A DNA stretch of 10,618 nt from Methanobacteriota archaeon (GCA_023436075.1 JAEZKS010000288.1:1-10618); one strand, 5' to 3'; shown: positions 1 to 5,988, counted from the first letter of the stretch. Notes: generated from the letters alone by a model not told the origin. Numbers and translations: made by a program.

Positions 1-603
1 CACCATACCAGCGGTGATTACCTGTTCGACGAGACCATCCGCATCCGTGAGGGCGACGTGCCCCTGCTAAAAAAGGCCTACGACCCGGCAAACCGCCGCG
101 AGACGCTGCGTCGTTTCCCGAAGGAGACGTGGCCGCCCGGCTTCGATGCAGATGCCTGGATACATGCACCGCTGCCGCGCTACGAGGCGTTCGAGGGTCC
201 GATGAGCTTCGACCTCGGCGGCCGTACCGTAGACGTGATCGAGACGCCCGGGCACACGCCGGGCAGCCTCTGCGTATACGACCGTAAAGAGCGTCTGCTG
301 TTCGCCGGCGATAATATCAATGCCGGCAACATGCTGCTGATGATGCCCGAAAGCCTGCCAATGGCAACCTATGCGAAGAGCATTGACAAGCTGGTAGCTA
401 TGGCAGACAGGATCGATCAGATATGGCCTGCCCATGGGCCGGCGCCGCTGAAGCCGGACGTGTTTAAGGATATGCAGGCTGGCTTAAGAAAGGTCATGGC
501 CGGCGAAATCAGTGGCAAACCGGAAACGACGCCTTTGGGCAGTGGTTTAGCTATCAGGTTCGACGGGTGCGGCATACTGTACCGGGAAGACCGCATAGCC
601 TGA
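1..603 (+). CDS. Metallo-beta-lactamase-fold hydrolase, 5' end cut off
   Basis: The frame is open from base 1 to a TGA at 601-603, so the gene begins upstream of the window; the GTG at 58 is an internal valine, not a start. Visible metal-site motifs of the MBL fold are GHTPG (His codon 253-255), then LLFAGDN about 20 residues on (bridging Asp), then WPAHGP (last His). The first visible residues, HHTSGDYLF, probably follow directly on the lost HxHxDH motif. The family hydrolyses thioesters, lactones or phosphoesters at a dinuclear metal centre, usually Zn, in the cytoplasm; the substrate cannot be told from this fragment. A glyoxalase II-like or general MBL hydrolase is most likely. No signal peptide can be judged. 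The next gene starts 95 bp downstream and probably has its own promoter. Confidence 0.85.
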   Translation, partial: HHTSGDYLFDETIRIREGDVPLLKKAYDPANRRETLRRFPKETWPPGFDADAWIHAPLPRYEAFEGPMSFDLGGRTVDVIETPGHTPGSLCVYDRKERLLFAGDNINAGNMLLMMPESLPMATYAKSIDKLVAMADRIDQIWPAHGPAPLKPDVFKDMQAGLRKVMAGEISGKPETTPLGSGLAIRFDGCGILYREDRIA

Positions 604-652
604 GCGCGATGATCGTCCCGGATACGTTTTTCATTATCCTCGGCCAATCCGA

Positions 653-665
653 TACTATTTAATGC
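653..665 (+). promoter_or_regulatory. Possible TATA region before the membrane protein gene
   Basis: An AT-rich stretch, ACTATTTAATG, lies about 40 bp before the ATG at 699, a distance that would start transcription near 685. It matches archaeal TATA boxes only loosely and no BRE purines are clear. A weak purine-rich ribosome-binding stretch, GAGAGTGA, lies at 684-691. Confidence 0.3.
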
Positions 666-698
666 TTCTCTATCTATCTTTTAGAGAGTGAATGGATA

Positions 699-1319
699 AT
701 GACGGTTATAGACTCGCTCTACCAGGCAGAGGACGGGCATGTCCTTATAGAGATGAAATTATCGTCGGTAGCAGAACTTTTCAACTCGCTCGACCCTGCG
801 CCGTTTCACAAAAAAGAGCTGGATGTCGATGCGGAGGATTACATCGTCGATACCGTCAACGATTTTTCTCAGAAAACCGAGTTCAAAATCATCATCTATC
901 TCCCGGATGAATTCTTGGGCACAAGAGACGCACAAGAGATTCCCAGGGCGATCAAGAGCCATTTTGAATATAAAGCGCTGACACAGAGACGAAATTTTCG
1001 CCGTCGTTTCGTCTACGGCGAATTCGCGCTCGTCATCGGGCTTTCATTCCTGGCAGTAGCGACAATTGTCAGCACGGCCATCGATTCGTACTCCGGCGGC
1101 TACCCTGTCGCCCATTTCGTTGCAAACGCCCTTGAAATCATGGGCTGGGTGGCCATGTGGGAGCCAGTCACAGTCTTCCTCTTCCAGCTCTGGCCCATCG
1201 TCAAAGATAGAAAGATCTACGAGATGATCAGCCGGATGGAGATCTGTATCCGCTCGTATCCTAAAGTCCCGCTATGGCCTCCGGAGATACAGGTAAAAGC
1301 TCCTCGTAAAAATCCTTGA
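699..1319 (+). CDS. Uncharacterised protein with two membrane helices
   Basis: This 206-residue protein has a soluble N-terminal part (about 1-105), a basic stretch (QRRNFRRRF, about 97-104), and two predicted membrane helices at about 109-128 and 143-167 joined by a short loop. A short tail ends in PRKNP. The N-terminal part carries an acidic motif, ELFNSLDPAPFHKKELDVDAE (written here as ELFNSLDPAPF then HKKELDVDAE), residues 26-45. From memory this pattern (LF..LDPSPF..KDLD.DAE.YI, then a helix pair ending in W.P......IY) belongs to a widespread uncharacterised family in bacteria and archaea; a profile search was not possible. The positive residues before helix 1 suggest that both termini are cytoplasmic. 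The start is the ATG at 699; a purine-rich stretch at 684-691 may serve as a ribosome site. It stands alone and no function can be given. Confidence 0.8.
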   Translation: MTVIDSLYQAEDGHVLIEMKLSSVAELFNSLDPAPFHKKELDVDAEDYIVDTVNDFSQKTEFKIIIYLPDEFLGTRDAQEIPRAIKSHFEYKALTQRRNFRRRFVYGEFALVIGLSFLAVATIVSTAIDSYSGGYPVAHFVANALEIMGWVAMWEPVTVFLFQLWPIVKDRKIYEMISRMEICIRSYPKVPLWPPEIQVKAPRKNP

Positions 1320-1351
1320 AACTTCATGAAATGATGGGCTCGTTTTACGGA

Positions 1352-1384
1352 GGCACTCGGCCGGTCTCGCGCGCGCACGCGAAA
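1352..1384 (+). repeat. Dispersed repeat, copy 1 (33 nt)
   Basis: The stretch reads GGCACTCGGCCG, two bases, then CTCGCGCGCGCACGCGAAA (1366-1384). The same sequence lies on the minus strand at 7884-7918: the last 19 bases are identical and GGCAYTCGGCCG differs at one base. It starts 33 nt after the stop codon of the membrane protein gene, in that gene's orientation. Copy 2 sits 28 nt after the stop of the HAD gene in the same relative orientation. Confidence 0.75.
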
Positions 1385-1453
1385 ACGTCCTGGTATGCCA
1401 CGATGACTGTGTTGGTCATCTTCCGACTCATGCAGGGCTGGCTTTTTGATCTT

Positions 1454-1480
1454 CTGCTCCGCGACGAAGGAGCGGAGCAG
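1454..1480. other. Perfect 9-bp hairpin
   Basis: CTGCTCCGC (1454-1462) and GCGGAGCAG (1472-1480) pair without mismatch around a 9-nt loop. No T-run follows on either strand, so a classic terminator is not supported. It may be one arm of a structured RNA together with the hairpin at 1524-1545. Confidence 0.6.
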
Positions 1481-1523
1481 TGTAGCCGGGGGAGTCCAGC
1501 GGAGGCCGTAGGCCGGAGCGACT

Positions 1524-1545
1524 AGAGGGGGCGGAAGCCCCCTCT
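1524..1545. other. Perfect 9-bp hairpin with GGAA loop
   Basis: AGAGGGGGC (1524-1532) pairs perfectly with GCCCCCTCT (1537-1545) around GGAA, a stable GNRA-type tetraloop. Outside it, GACT (1520-1523) could pair with AGTC (1551-1554). This is a very stable RNA fold and could end transcription of the upstream + strand gene or belong to a structured RNA. No clear T-run follows. Confidence 0.6.
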
Positions 1546-1709
1546 TGATCAGTCAAAATCATAATGGGTTACAAGCCCTGAAATATATGGGAACCCAATA
1601 GCTGCAGATGTCGATCCATGGCGAAGATGATAACTGGCAGATCTTTCAACCTTGTGGCCTGTTAAACCGACAGGTTTTGCATCGATAGTTCCATGTCTAA
1701 CAAGAATAG

Positions 1710-1722
1710 AATTAAAAAGAAA
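1710..1722 (-). terminator. Oligo-T terminator after tRNA-Asp
   Basis: On the minus strand the bases directly after the tRNA-Asp 3' end read TTTCTTTTTAATT. Archaeal RNA polymerase stops at such T-runs without a hairpin, and the position fits the end of the tRNA transcript. Confidence 0.55.
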
Positions 1723-1723
1723 G

Positions 1724-1796
1724 CGCTCGGATCGGGATTCGAACCCGAGTCGGGGCCTCGACAGGGCCCCATGATAGGCCTCTACACTATCCGAGC
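1724..1796 (-). tRNA. tRNA-Asp (anticodon GTC)
   Basis: Read on the minus strand, GCTCGGA at the 5' end pairs with TCCGAGC at the 3' end (7 bp), followed by discriminator G, as expected for tRNA-Asp. The anticodon stem GGGCC/GGCCC holds the loop CTGTCGA with anticodon GTC. The T arm has the GTTCGAATC loop region with a 5-bp stem. The D stem is short (about 3 bp), as is common in this isoacceptor. CCA is not encoded. It lies 6 bp after tRNA-Tyr and is surely cotranscribed with it. Confidence 0.93.
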
Positions 1797-1802
1797 AATA
1801 TG

Positions 1803-1894
1803 TCCCGCCCCCCGAATTCGAATCGGGGACCTGTCGGTTTCCGCAGTCGTAAGGTCTACAGCCGACCGCTCTGACCAGGCTGAGCTAGGGCGGG
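1803..1894 (-). tRNA. tRNA-Tyr (anticodon GTA) with a 17-nt intron
   Basis: On the minus strand CCCGCCC pairs with GGGCGGG (7 bp), discriminator A; the C1-G72 pair is the archaeal tRNA-Tyr identity. The D arm is GCTC/GAGC, and the T arm CCCGA/TCGGG holds loop TTCGAAT. The anticodon stem GTCGG/CCGAC closes only if 17 nt (1839-1855) are removed after position 37. The remaining loop is then CTGTAGA with anticodon GTA. The intron position is the usual archaeal one. CTGT can pair with GCGG of the intron (C-G, U-G, G-C, U-G), leaving 3-nt bulges AGA and AAA cut exactly at the exon borders, so at least the bulge-helix part of the splicing motif is present. The outer intron helix is poor. Mature length is 75 nt without CCA. 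Confidence 0.92.
1839..1855 (-). other. Archaeal tRNA intron in tRNA-Tyr
   Basis: Seventeen bases interrupt the anticodon loop between positions 37 and 38. Their removal by the archaeal splicing endonuclease restores a normal 7-nt loop. The borders are set by the bulge-helix fold described for the tRNA. Confidence 0.85.
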
Positions 1895-1898
1895 ATTC

Positions 1899-1919
1899 CT
1901 GCACCCGCTCATGGTGCAG
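1899..1919. other. 7-bp hairpin upstream of tRNA-Tyr
   Basis: CTGCACC (1899-1905) pairs perfectly with GGTGCAG (1913-1919) around a 7-nt loop. It lies between the end of the ComDE gene and the tRNA-Tyr 5' end. It could sit in the 5' leader of the tRNA precursor or help end the ComDE transcript; no T-run follows. Confidence 0.4.
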
Positions 1920-1926
1920 CATCACT

Positions 1927-1951
1927 CATATACTTCAACGTACTTAAAAGT
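1927..1951 (-). promoter_or_regulatory. TATA elements for the tRNA pair
   Basis: On the minus strand AAGTATATG (1927-1935) lies about 37 bp before the tRNA-Tyr 5' end, so initiation some 26 bp on would fall about 10 nt before the tRNA. A second AT-rich element, ACTTTTAAGTA (1941-1951), lies just upstream. Which one is used is not known. Being between ComDE and the tRNAs, the promoter lets the tRNAs be made independently of the operon. Confidence 0.5.
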
Positions 1952-1974
1952 TTCGGGCTCATGCGCGGCGATAT

Positions 1975-3120
1975 CTATGGCGTGATAGCCTCCATGAACG
2001 TCTTTTTTATCTCGACCGGCGGCTTCGGGATGTCCGGGACGTTCGCGTTCTGAGCGAACACCGGGACGTGAATGAATCGCGGCCCTTTTCCACGCGCTTC
2101 GAGCGCATGCATCAGATCGCCTGGTGTCGCTGCTTTCGATATGTTTTTTATGCCGTAGGCGCTGGCCAGCAGTCCAAGGTCCATCTGTGACGAATAGGTC
2201 GGCTGGTTCCCTGTGGAGCCATGGGCGCTGTTGTCGAAGGCTATGACAGTCAGGTTCTCCGGGTGTTCCTGTGCGACCATACCTACCGAGCCCGGCTCGA
2301 ACAGGATGCTTCCGTCACCGTCGAGCACGATCACTTCCCTGTCCGGCTTGCCTTCGGCAAGGCCGATGCCGATGGGCGTGGCCAGGCCCCAGCTCCCGAG
2401 CATGTAGAAATTGGTCGGCTGGTCGATGGCCGCGTACAGCTCTTTGCTCGGGACGCCGATGTTCGACACGACGATCTTATCTCGCAGGTAAGGCGCGATG
2501 CCCTTGATCATTTCGAAGCGCGTCGTAGTCGCTGCCGGCACGACTTCGTGGCATACTGTGTCGAAGCGCCGCTCTGCGGGATTGATGGCCTGGGGCGCCT
2601 CCTTCGCGGACGACTTCTCCCATATCTTCGGGGAAAAGAGGACTACGTACGGTGTATTTTCTTCGTATGCAGTAAAGATGGCGCTTTTTACGGCCGCCAG
2701 GTCTCCGGGCTCTTCTGCGACGACATACGGGATGCCTGCGCTGTCCAGCATCCCGGGCAGGCTCTTGCCGAAGTGGACCTGCGCGGGGATGTTCTCTTTG
2801 TAGACGCCGCGCCAGCTTGCCAGGATCGGCAGGGGCAAGCTGTATGTCTTATGGAGCGACGAGAGCACGTTCAGCGAGTTGCCGATCCCCGTGCTCTGGA
2901 TGACCATGGCCGGTTTGCGGCCTGCCATGTACAGGCCGGCCGCGATGCCGACGCCTCCTTCCTCCCGCATGAGGCGTACCTCGCGGAAGTTCAGCGGCAC
3001 CAGCGGCAGAAGCTTTTTCATGCGGTCGCACGGCAGCGTCAGCGCCGTGTCGATCCCGCAGGCTTTCATCACGTCGATCACGCCTTGCTCGACGTTGATC
3101 TCTTCTTGTCCTCTAATCAT
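1975..3120 (-). CDS. comDE: Sulfopyruvate decarboxylase, fused alpha and beta subunits (ComDE)
   Basis: The enzyme (EC 4.1.1.79) uses thiamine diphosphate to turn 3-sulfopyruvate into sulfoacetaldehyde and CO2 in coenzyme M synthesis. In the 381 residues the ComD-like half (about 1-170) carries REEGGVGIAAG (52-62) with the glutamate expected to activate the cofactor. The ComE-like half (about 190-381) carries LGSWGLATPIGIGLA (241-255) and the ThDP/Mg motif GDGS (268-271) with its Asn at 297 (AFDNS). Some methanogens, such as M. jannaschii, have two separate genes; the fusion is typical of the Methanosarcina side. The start ATG overlaps the stop of cysteate synthase by four bases (ATGA), and AAGGTG at 3126-3131 is a good ribosome site 5 nt before it. 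Translation is thus probably coupled. The substrate comes from cysteate by transamination; no aminotransferase gene is in this window. Confidence 0.93.
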   Translation of the reverse strand: MIRGQEEINVEQGVIDVMKACGIDTALTLPCDRMKKLLPLVPLNFREVRLMREEGGVGIAAGLYMAGRKPAMVIQSTGIGNSLNVLSSLHKTYSLPLPILASWRGVYKENIPAQVHFGKSLPGMLDSAGIPYVVAEEPGDLAAVKSAIFTAYEENTPYVVLFSPKIWEKSSAKEAPQAINPAERRFDTVCHEVVPAATTTRFEMIKGIAPYLRDKIVVSNIGVPSKELYAAIDQPTNFYMLGSWGLATPIGIGLAEGKPDREVIVLDGDGSILFEPGSVGMVAQEHPENLTVIAFDNSAHGSTGNQPTYSSQMDLGLLASAYGIKNISKAATPGDLMHALEARGKGPRFIHVPVFAQNANVPDIPKPPVEIKKTFMEAITP

Positions 3121-4370
3121 GCAAGCACCTTCATAATCTGTTCCAGCGGTGCATCCGGGCCGGAGACTTCCACTGCCGGCTCCACCCGGCAGAGGGGCAT
3201 GTCCCGTGTCAACCGTTCCTGTCCGCCGCCAGTGATGTTCAGCAGCACTTTGCGGCCTTGCAGTGTCCCCCGTTCGGCAGCCTGTACCAGCGCCGCCACG
3301 GCCACAGCCGCGGGTGGGAGGATGTCGATGCCCTCACGCTCCTCGAACAGACGCTTTGCTTTCTCTGCTTCGGCTTGTGTCACTCCGTACATGACCCCGT
3401 CCGTGGCCTTAAGGGCGTCGTAGACGCCGCCCCGTATCCCGTACGGCGGGCTGCGGTTCGAGAGCACGTCGCTGTACATTTCCGCAATGCACTTCTTCGC
3501 ATCAGGCATGTCTGTCTCCGGTATGATCTCACGACGCCCGGCTTCCCAGGCGCGAAGCATCGGCACGAACGGTAGGTTCTGGACAAGGTGCAGCCTGGGC
3601 AGGCTCGCGCCGAACCGACCGTCGTCTCGCAGGCGCAAGGACGCCTCCCAGGCGGCTATGCCTCCGGTGCCGCTGCCTATGGCCTGGAAGTAGTCGTCAG
3701 GCATGGCCTTCATCGTGACTGTGGCGTCCAGCATCACCGTTCCCATGCCGTCCCTTCGTGCCACGTTCTTCGCCCCGCCCTCCGGTAGCAGCCCCGGCTT
3801 CCCGGTGATGCGACTGGCCAGCGTGATGGCGTCAGAATAGTCGCAGTTGCCCGATACTGTGACCAGCTTCACCGAAGGTCCGGGCTCCATGCCCGGTATC
3901 CAGAGCCGGTCTGCGTTTTTCTCCGGCACCACGACGATCAGCGGGAAGCCCGTGAGCGTGGAGAGGTATGCGAACGCCCGTGCGGTGTTGCCCGCAGACG
4001 CGAGCACCATCGCCCGGCCGCCGTGCTCCCGGGCCCGCACGATGGTCGGCGGCGCCTCGAGCTCCTTGAAACTGCACGTCCGCATCTGCGCGCCTATCTC
4101 TGGCCAGTAGCCATTAAACGCGATGTGCAGGTCGATGCCCAGCTCTTTGGCGAGGCCTTCGCTCCTGTAGGTGACCGTCGCGCCGCAAGAATCCGTATGG
4201 CCCTGAGCCGGCAGCCAGTCGTGGAACTTCCACATGCCCGGGAGGTCCCGGATGGTCAGTCGTTTTTCGTAATATTTAGTGCTTATCAGAGAATTAAAGG
4301 GGCAGCTAAGCGTGTAATTGTCGTCCATGACGGTGTTGCACCAGGGGCAGGCCAGCTCGTATTTTCCCAT
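3117..4370 (-). CDS. Cysteate synthase
   Basis: A PLP enzyme related to threonine synthase (EC 2.5.1.76) that makes L-cysteate from O-phospho-L-serine and sulfite, first step of the cysteate route to coenzyme M. Its 417 residues match the length of the Methanosarcina enzyme as I recall it. SFKELEAPPT (100-109) holds the likely PLP lysine K102; ASAGNTARA (124-132) and the glycine-rich phosphate loop GSGTGG (232-237) follow, with LNITGGGQERL near the C-terminus. The N-terminus has CPWC (8-11) and C23, a zinc-ribbon-like pattern seen in threonine-synthase relatives. Plain threonine synthase is the main alternative, but the overlapping ComDE gene makes cysteate synthase far more likely. The ATG at 4370 is preceded by GGAG at 4378-4381. 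It heads a two-gene operon. Confidence 0.92.
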   Translation of the reverse strand: MGKYELACPWCNTVMDDNYTLSCPFNSLISTKYYEKRLTIRDLPGMWKFHDWLPAQGHTDSCGATVTYRSEGLAKELGIDLHIAFNGYWPEIGAQMRTCSFKELEAPPTIVRAREHGGRAMVLASAGNTARAFAYLSTLTGFPLIVVVPEKNADRLWIPGMEPGPSVKLVTVSGNCDYSDAITLASRITGKPGLLPEGGAKNVARRDGMGTVMLDATVTMKAMPDDYFQAIGSGTGGIAAWEASLRLRDDGRFGASLPRLHLVQNLPFVPMLRAWEAGRREIIPETDMPDAKKCIAEMYSDVLSNRSPPYGIRGGVYDALKATDGVMYGVTQAEAEKAKRLFEEREGIDILPPAAVAVAALVQAAERGTLQGRKVLLNITGGGQERLTRDMPLCRVEPAVEVSGPDAPLEQIMKVLA

Positions 4371-4411
4371 CTTACCGCTCCGAAAATGTCCAGTATAAGA
4401 TATGTCTCGGG

Positions 4412-4422
4412 AGTATTATACG
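4412..4422 (-). promoter_or_regulatory. TATA box for the cysteate synthase-ComDE operon
   Basis: Read on the minus strand, CGTATAATACT lies about 47 bp before the cysteate synthase ATG, which predicts initiation near 4391 and a leader of about 20 nt containing GGAG. A second candidate, CTTATACT, lies at 4392-4399 but would leave almost no leader. Confidence 0.45.
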
Positions 4423-4473
4423 TTTTGACATGCCATGCATCCGCATCATGTCTGGAGACTGATTGTACATTTA

Positions 4474-4506
4474 TCCTTAATGTGGTAATGTGATACCTTT
4501 TAAGGA
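4474..4506. promoter_or_regulatory. Inverted repeat in the divergent intergenic region
   Basis: TCCTTAA (4474-4480) and TTAAGGA (4500-4506) form a perfect 7-bp inverted repeat 19 nt apart, in the 341 bp between the divergent cysteate synthase and UPF0179 genes. It could be a regulator site, but such a match is not rare in AT-rich DNA. Confidence 0.25.
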
Positions 4507-4632
4507 AAAATACTTGACTACGCCCGACCTGGAATGGCCTGCAGATCGCATCGCACTAAATGCCCGACGCGAGACTATTACGCGGAAAAAACAATCTCTG
4601 TGAGGCGTATTTGATCAATGGAGAAGATTTTT

Positions 4633-4651
4633 ATGTATATACAGTTTATAG
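4633..4651 (+). promoter_or_regulatory. TATA region for the UPF0179 gene
   Basis: ATGTATATACAG and TTTATAG follow each other about 60-80 bp before the UPF0179 start. Either would place the transcript start between about 4662 and 4675, leaving a 35-50 nt leader with TCTGGAG. Confidence 0.45.
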
Positions 4652-4711
4652 CATTAAACATCCTGCTGATCATTTTCGTAATGTTCACATGGTCTGGAGA
4701 TGTTCGCGCAA

Positions 4712-5158
4712 ATGACCGAGCCCAATGTCGTAATCACTCTTATCGGCAGCAGGCTCGCCTCCGTGGGTAATGAGTTCATCTACCGCGGGTCGGCGAGCGA
4801 GTGCGAGAAGTGCAAGCTGAAGAACACTTGCATCAACCTCGACAAGAACAAGAAGTACCGCATCGTCGGGCTGCGTCAAGGCAACGATCTCGAATGCCAG
4901 TTGCACGACGTCAGCGTGCGTGCCGTTGAGGTCACTGCCTGTCCGATCATCGTGGCCATCGAGTCCCGGAAGGCGTTCAACGGCTCGAAAATGCAGTATG
5001 ATGAGCCGGAATGCAACAAAGACTGCGAACATTACGCGACCTGCCACCCGCAGGGGCTTGCCAGTGGCGAAAAGTACACGATAGCGGCAGTTCTGGATGA
5101 TGGCCCTGCTGACTGCCCGAAAGGGCTTACCTTAAAAATCGTCGAGCTGAGGCCCTGA
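4712..5158 (+). CDS. UPF0179 family protein, cysteine-rich
   Basis: An archaeal protein of unknown function, 148 residues from the ATG at 4712. The opening TEPNVVITLIGSRLA and the two cysteine groups are what I recognise as UPF0179. Nine cysteines are visible: C31, C34, C40 (CxxCx5C), C62, C77, C101, C105, C111 (CxxxCx5C) and C135. The two triads look like halves of a duplicated metal-binding unit and suggest an Fe-S cluster or zinc; this is inference. No signal peptide or membrane helix is present, so it is cytoplasmic. An ATG at 4700 in frame would give 152 residues, but GGAG at 4696-4699 touches that codon with no spacing, whereas it lies 12 nt before 4712; the later start is preferred. 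The gene is alone, with divergent coenzyme M genes upstream. Confidence 0.87.
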   Translation: MTEPNVVITLIGSRLASVGNEFIYRGSASECEKCKLKNTCINLDKNKKYRIVGLRQGNDLECQLHDVSVRAVEVTACPIIVAIESRKAFNGSKMQYDEPECNKDCEHYATCHPQGLASGEKYTIAAVLDDGPADCPKGLTLKIVELRP

Positions 5159-5224
5159 ACAAAACGGGCAATAAAAAGGATAAAAACGAGCCGTGAAATC
5201 GATGCATGCCCGACCATGGTATCG

Positions 5225-5267
5225 ACGTGCGTGCGCGTGACAGGGCCTTGGGCTCTCCTGTTGAAAG
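5225..5267 (+). repeat. Alternating tract plus dispersed motif, copy 1
   Basis: Fifteen bases of strict purine-pyrimidine alternation (5225-5239) are followed at 5242-5267 by AGGGCCTTGGGCTCTCCTG and TT. This is a version, one base shorter, of the motif RGCCGYYGGGCTCTCNTGTT also found at 5787-5814, 5964-5988 and 9611-9637. Confidence 0.5.
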
Positions 5268-5278
5268 TTGTTTTTTGT

Positions 5279-5718
5279 CAATGCGTCGTGGAACCAGGGC
5301 GAAGTTTCAGGCCGCAGCGAGCGCAGGCTTCGCCACGCAGCGAGCGCGGCTACTTTCAGGTTTTACTCTTATCTTTAATCACAATCGCAGGATAACATGT
5401 TCGTCCTCCCTGGCTCCCCTGCTCTCGGACTCCTTTCTTAAAAATCGTACTCCTTAGCTCCTTTTCCTCCTGTGCTCTACCTGAGCTCCGTGTAACTCCT
5501 TAGCTCAGCGACGGGAGACGAGGAGGCTAACGGAGCTCAGGTAGAGCAGAGGAGAAAAACGGAGCAGAGGAGTACTGTTTTAATAAAGGAGCTAAGGAGA
5601 TCCGGAGCCAGGGAGACGTTTCAAACGATTTCCACTATTATTAATGGAAGCCGCGTTCGCCGCGTATCCTCCGCGCCCGCTGCGGCCTGAAACTTCGCTC
5701 CGCTTTCTCAACGCATCG
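5279..5718. repeat. Long nested inverted repeat A (GGAG words)
   Basis: The outer arms at 5299-5319 and 5678-5698 are perfect 21-bp complements; weaker pairing reaches 5279 and 5718. The inner arms at 5473-5490 and 5531-5548 are perfect 18-bp complements. Between them, 5401-5472 pairs imperfectly with 5549-5620. The right arm is a run of GGAG-containing words (CGGAGC, AGGAG, AAGGAGC, CCGGAGCC) spaced about 6-10 nt; the left arm is the complement (CTCC, GCTCC). CGCAGCGAGCGC is also repeated directly at 5313-5324 and 5336-5347. Transcribed, it would fold into a hairpin of about 200 bp. No transposase or clear target duplication is visible. Confidence 0.85.
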
Positions 5719-5751
5719 CCCGGTCCGGCATATTGTCGCATGCCCAACCCG

Positions 5752-5814
5752 GCACACGCACGCACACACGTGACCTGGTCCTCTTGTTAAGGCCGCCGGG
5801 TCCTCATGTTCAGG
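5752..5814 (+). repeat. Alternating tract plus dispersed motif, copy 2
   Basis: Twenty-one bases of strict alternation (5752-5772, made of CACGCACACACGTG-type sequence) precede TTAAGGCCGCCGGGTCCTCA and TGTT at 5787-5810. The order matches copies at 5225 and 9578. Confidence 0.55.
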
Positions 5815-5829
5815 CTGGCAACGTATTCA

Positions 5830-5936
5830 ACACAGAGTTCAAAGAGTTCAGAGAGTGCACGTTCTTAAAATATGCTCCATATATGCCGATTTTCTAAAAA
5901 ACTCTGTGAACTCTTTGCACTCTCTGAACTCTGTGT
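5830..5936. repeat. Inverted repeat B (GAGTTCA words)
   Basis: ACACAGAGTTCA (5830-5841) is the exact complement of 5925-5936, and GTTCAGAGAGTGCA (5846-5859) is the exact complement of 5916-5929. The two pairings share bases, so the arms can slip. Each arm is built from GAGTTCA/CAGAG words. It lies 50-156 nt after the stop of the first FKBP gene (-) and could form an RNA hairpin there. Repeats of the CACAGAG type are familiar to me from intergenic DNA of many environmental prokaryotes (memory, not checked). Confidence 0.8.
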
Positions 5937-5963
5937 CAAATGAATAGTAGCCTTATAAAAAGT

Positions 5964-5988
5964 AGAAGCCGTTGGGCTCTATTCTTTA
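5964..5988 (-). repeat. Dispersed motif, copy 3, at the FKBP stop codon
   Basis: On the plus strand AGAAGCCGTTGGGCTCTATT abuts the end of the FKBP gene, whose TAA is 5986-5988. Thirteen core bases match the copy at 9611-9637, which also lies close after a minus-strand gene. Confidence 0.5.

Larger units (their letters stand above)
1320..1723. other. Non-coding stretch between convergent units
   Basis: These 404 bp separate the membrane protein gene (+) from the tRNA pair (-). I see no convincing gene. The one open frame (1316-1525) begins with TTG, is low in normal protein character and runs through two perfect hairpins. The stretch holds the dispersed repeat at 1352-1384, hairpins at 1454-1480 and 1524-1545, and the oligo-T end of the tRNA transcript near 1710-1722. 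I see nothing notable in 1560-1700 apart from a weak hairpin CCTGT/ACAGG near 1659-1675. Confidence 0.6.
5159..5985. other. Long non-coding region of inverted repeats
   Basis: These 827 bp lie between the convergent UPF0179 (+) and FKBP (-) genes. No open frame here looks like a protein; the longest (5206-5457) runs through repeats and has no ribosome site. The region holds a roughly 440-bp imperfect hairpin (5279-5718), a second hairpin (5830-5936), two alternating purine-pyrimidine tracts and three copies of a short dispersed motif. It looks like a place where repeat elements gathered. Confidence 0.7.

Noticed and set aside
1316..1525. 69-codon frame starting with TTG right at the stop of the membrane protein gene
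   Set aside because: It has no ribosome site, and its second half is made of hairpin sequence; no membrane or domain pattern holds up.
1724..1894. tRNA genes as an integration site for a mobile element
   Set aside because: No integrase and no partial tRNA 3' duplicate were seen in the window.
1693..1947. 84-codon frame on the plus strand
   Set aside because: It reads antisense through both tRNA genes.
2221..3423. Long open frame on the plus strand (400 codons)
   Set aside because: It lies antisense to ComDE and cysteate synthase, both of which have clear motifs, and its translation is rich in Arg, Asp, His and Val as expected of a shadow in GC-rich DNA.
4618..4770. 50-codon open frame with a hydrophobic stretch (ILLIIFVMF) overlapping the UPF0179 start
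   Set aside because: The likely TATA boxes of UPF0179 lie inside its first codons, so its start would not be transcribed, and the hydrophobic look comes from AT-rich promoter DNA.
5206..5457. 83-codon frame in the repeat region
   Set aside because: It crosses the outer and inner arms of inverted repeat A and its translation shows no protein-like pattern.
5279..5718. Insertion sequence
   Set aside because: The inverted ends are suggestive, but the interior holds no transposase and the flanks show no convincing target duplication.
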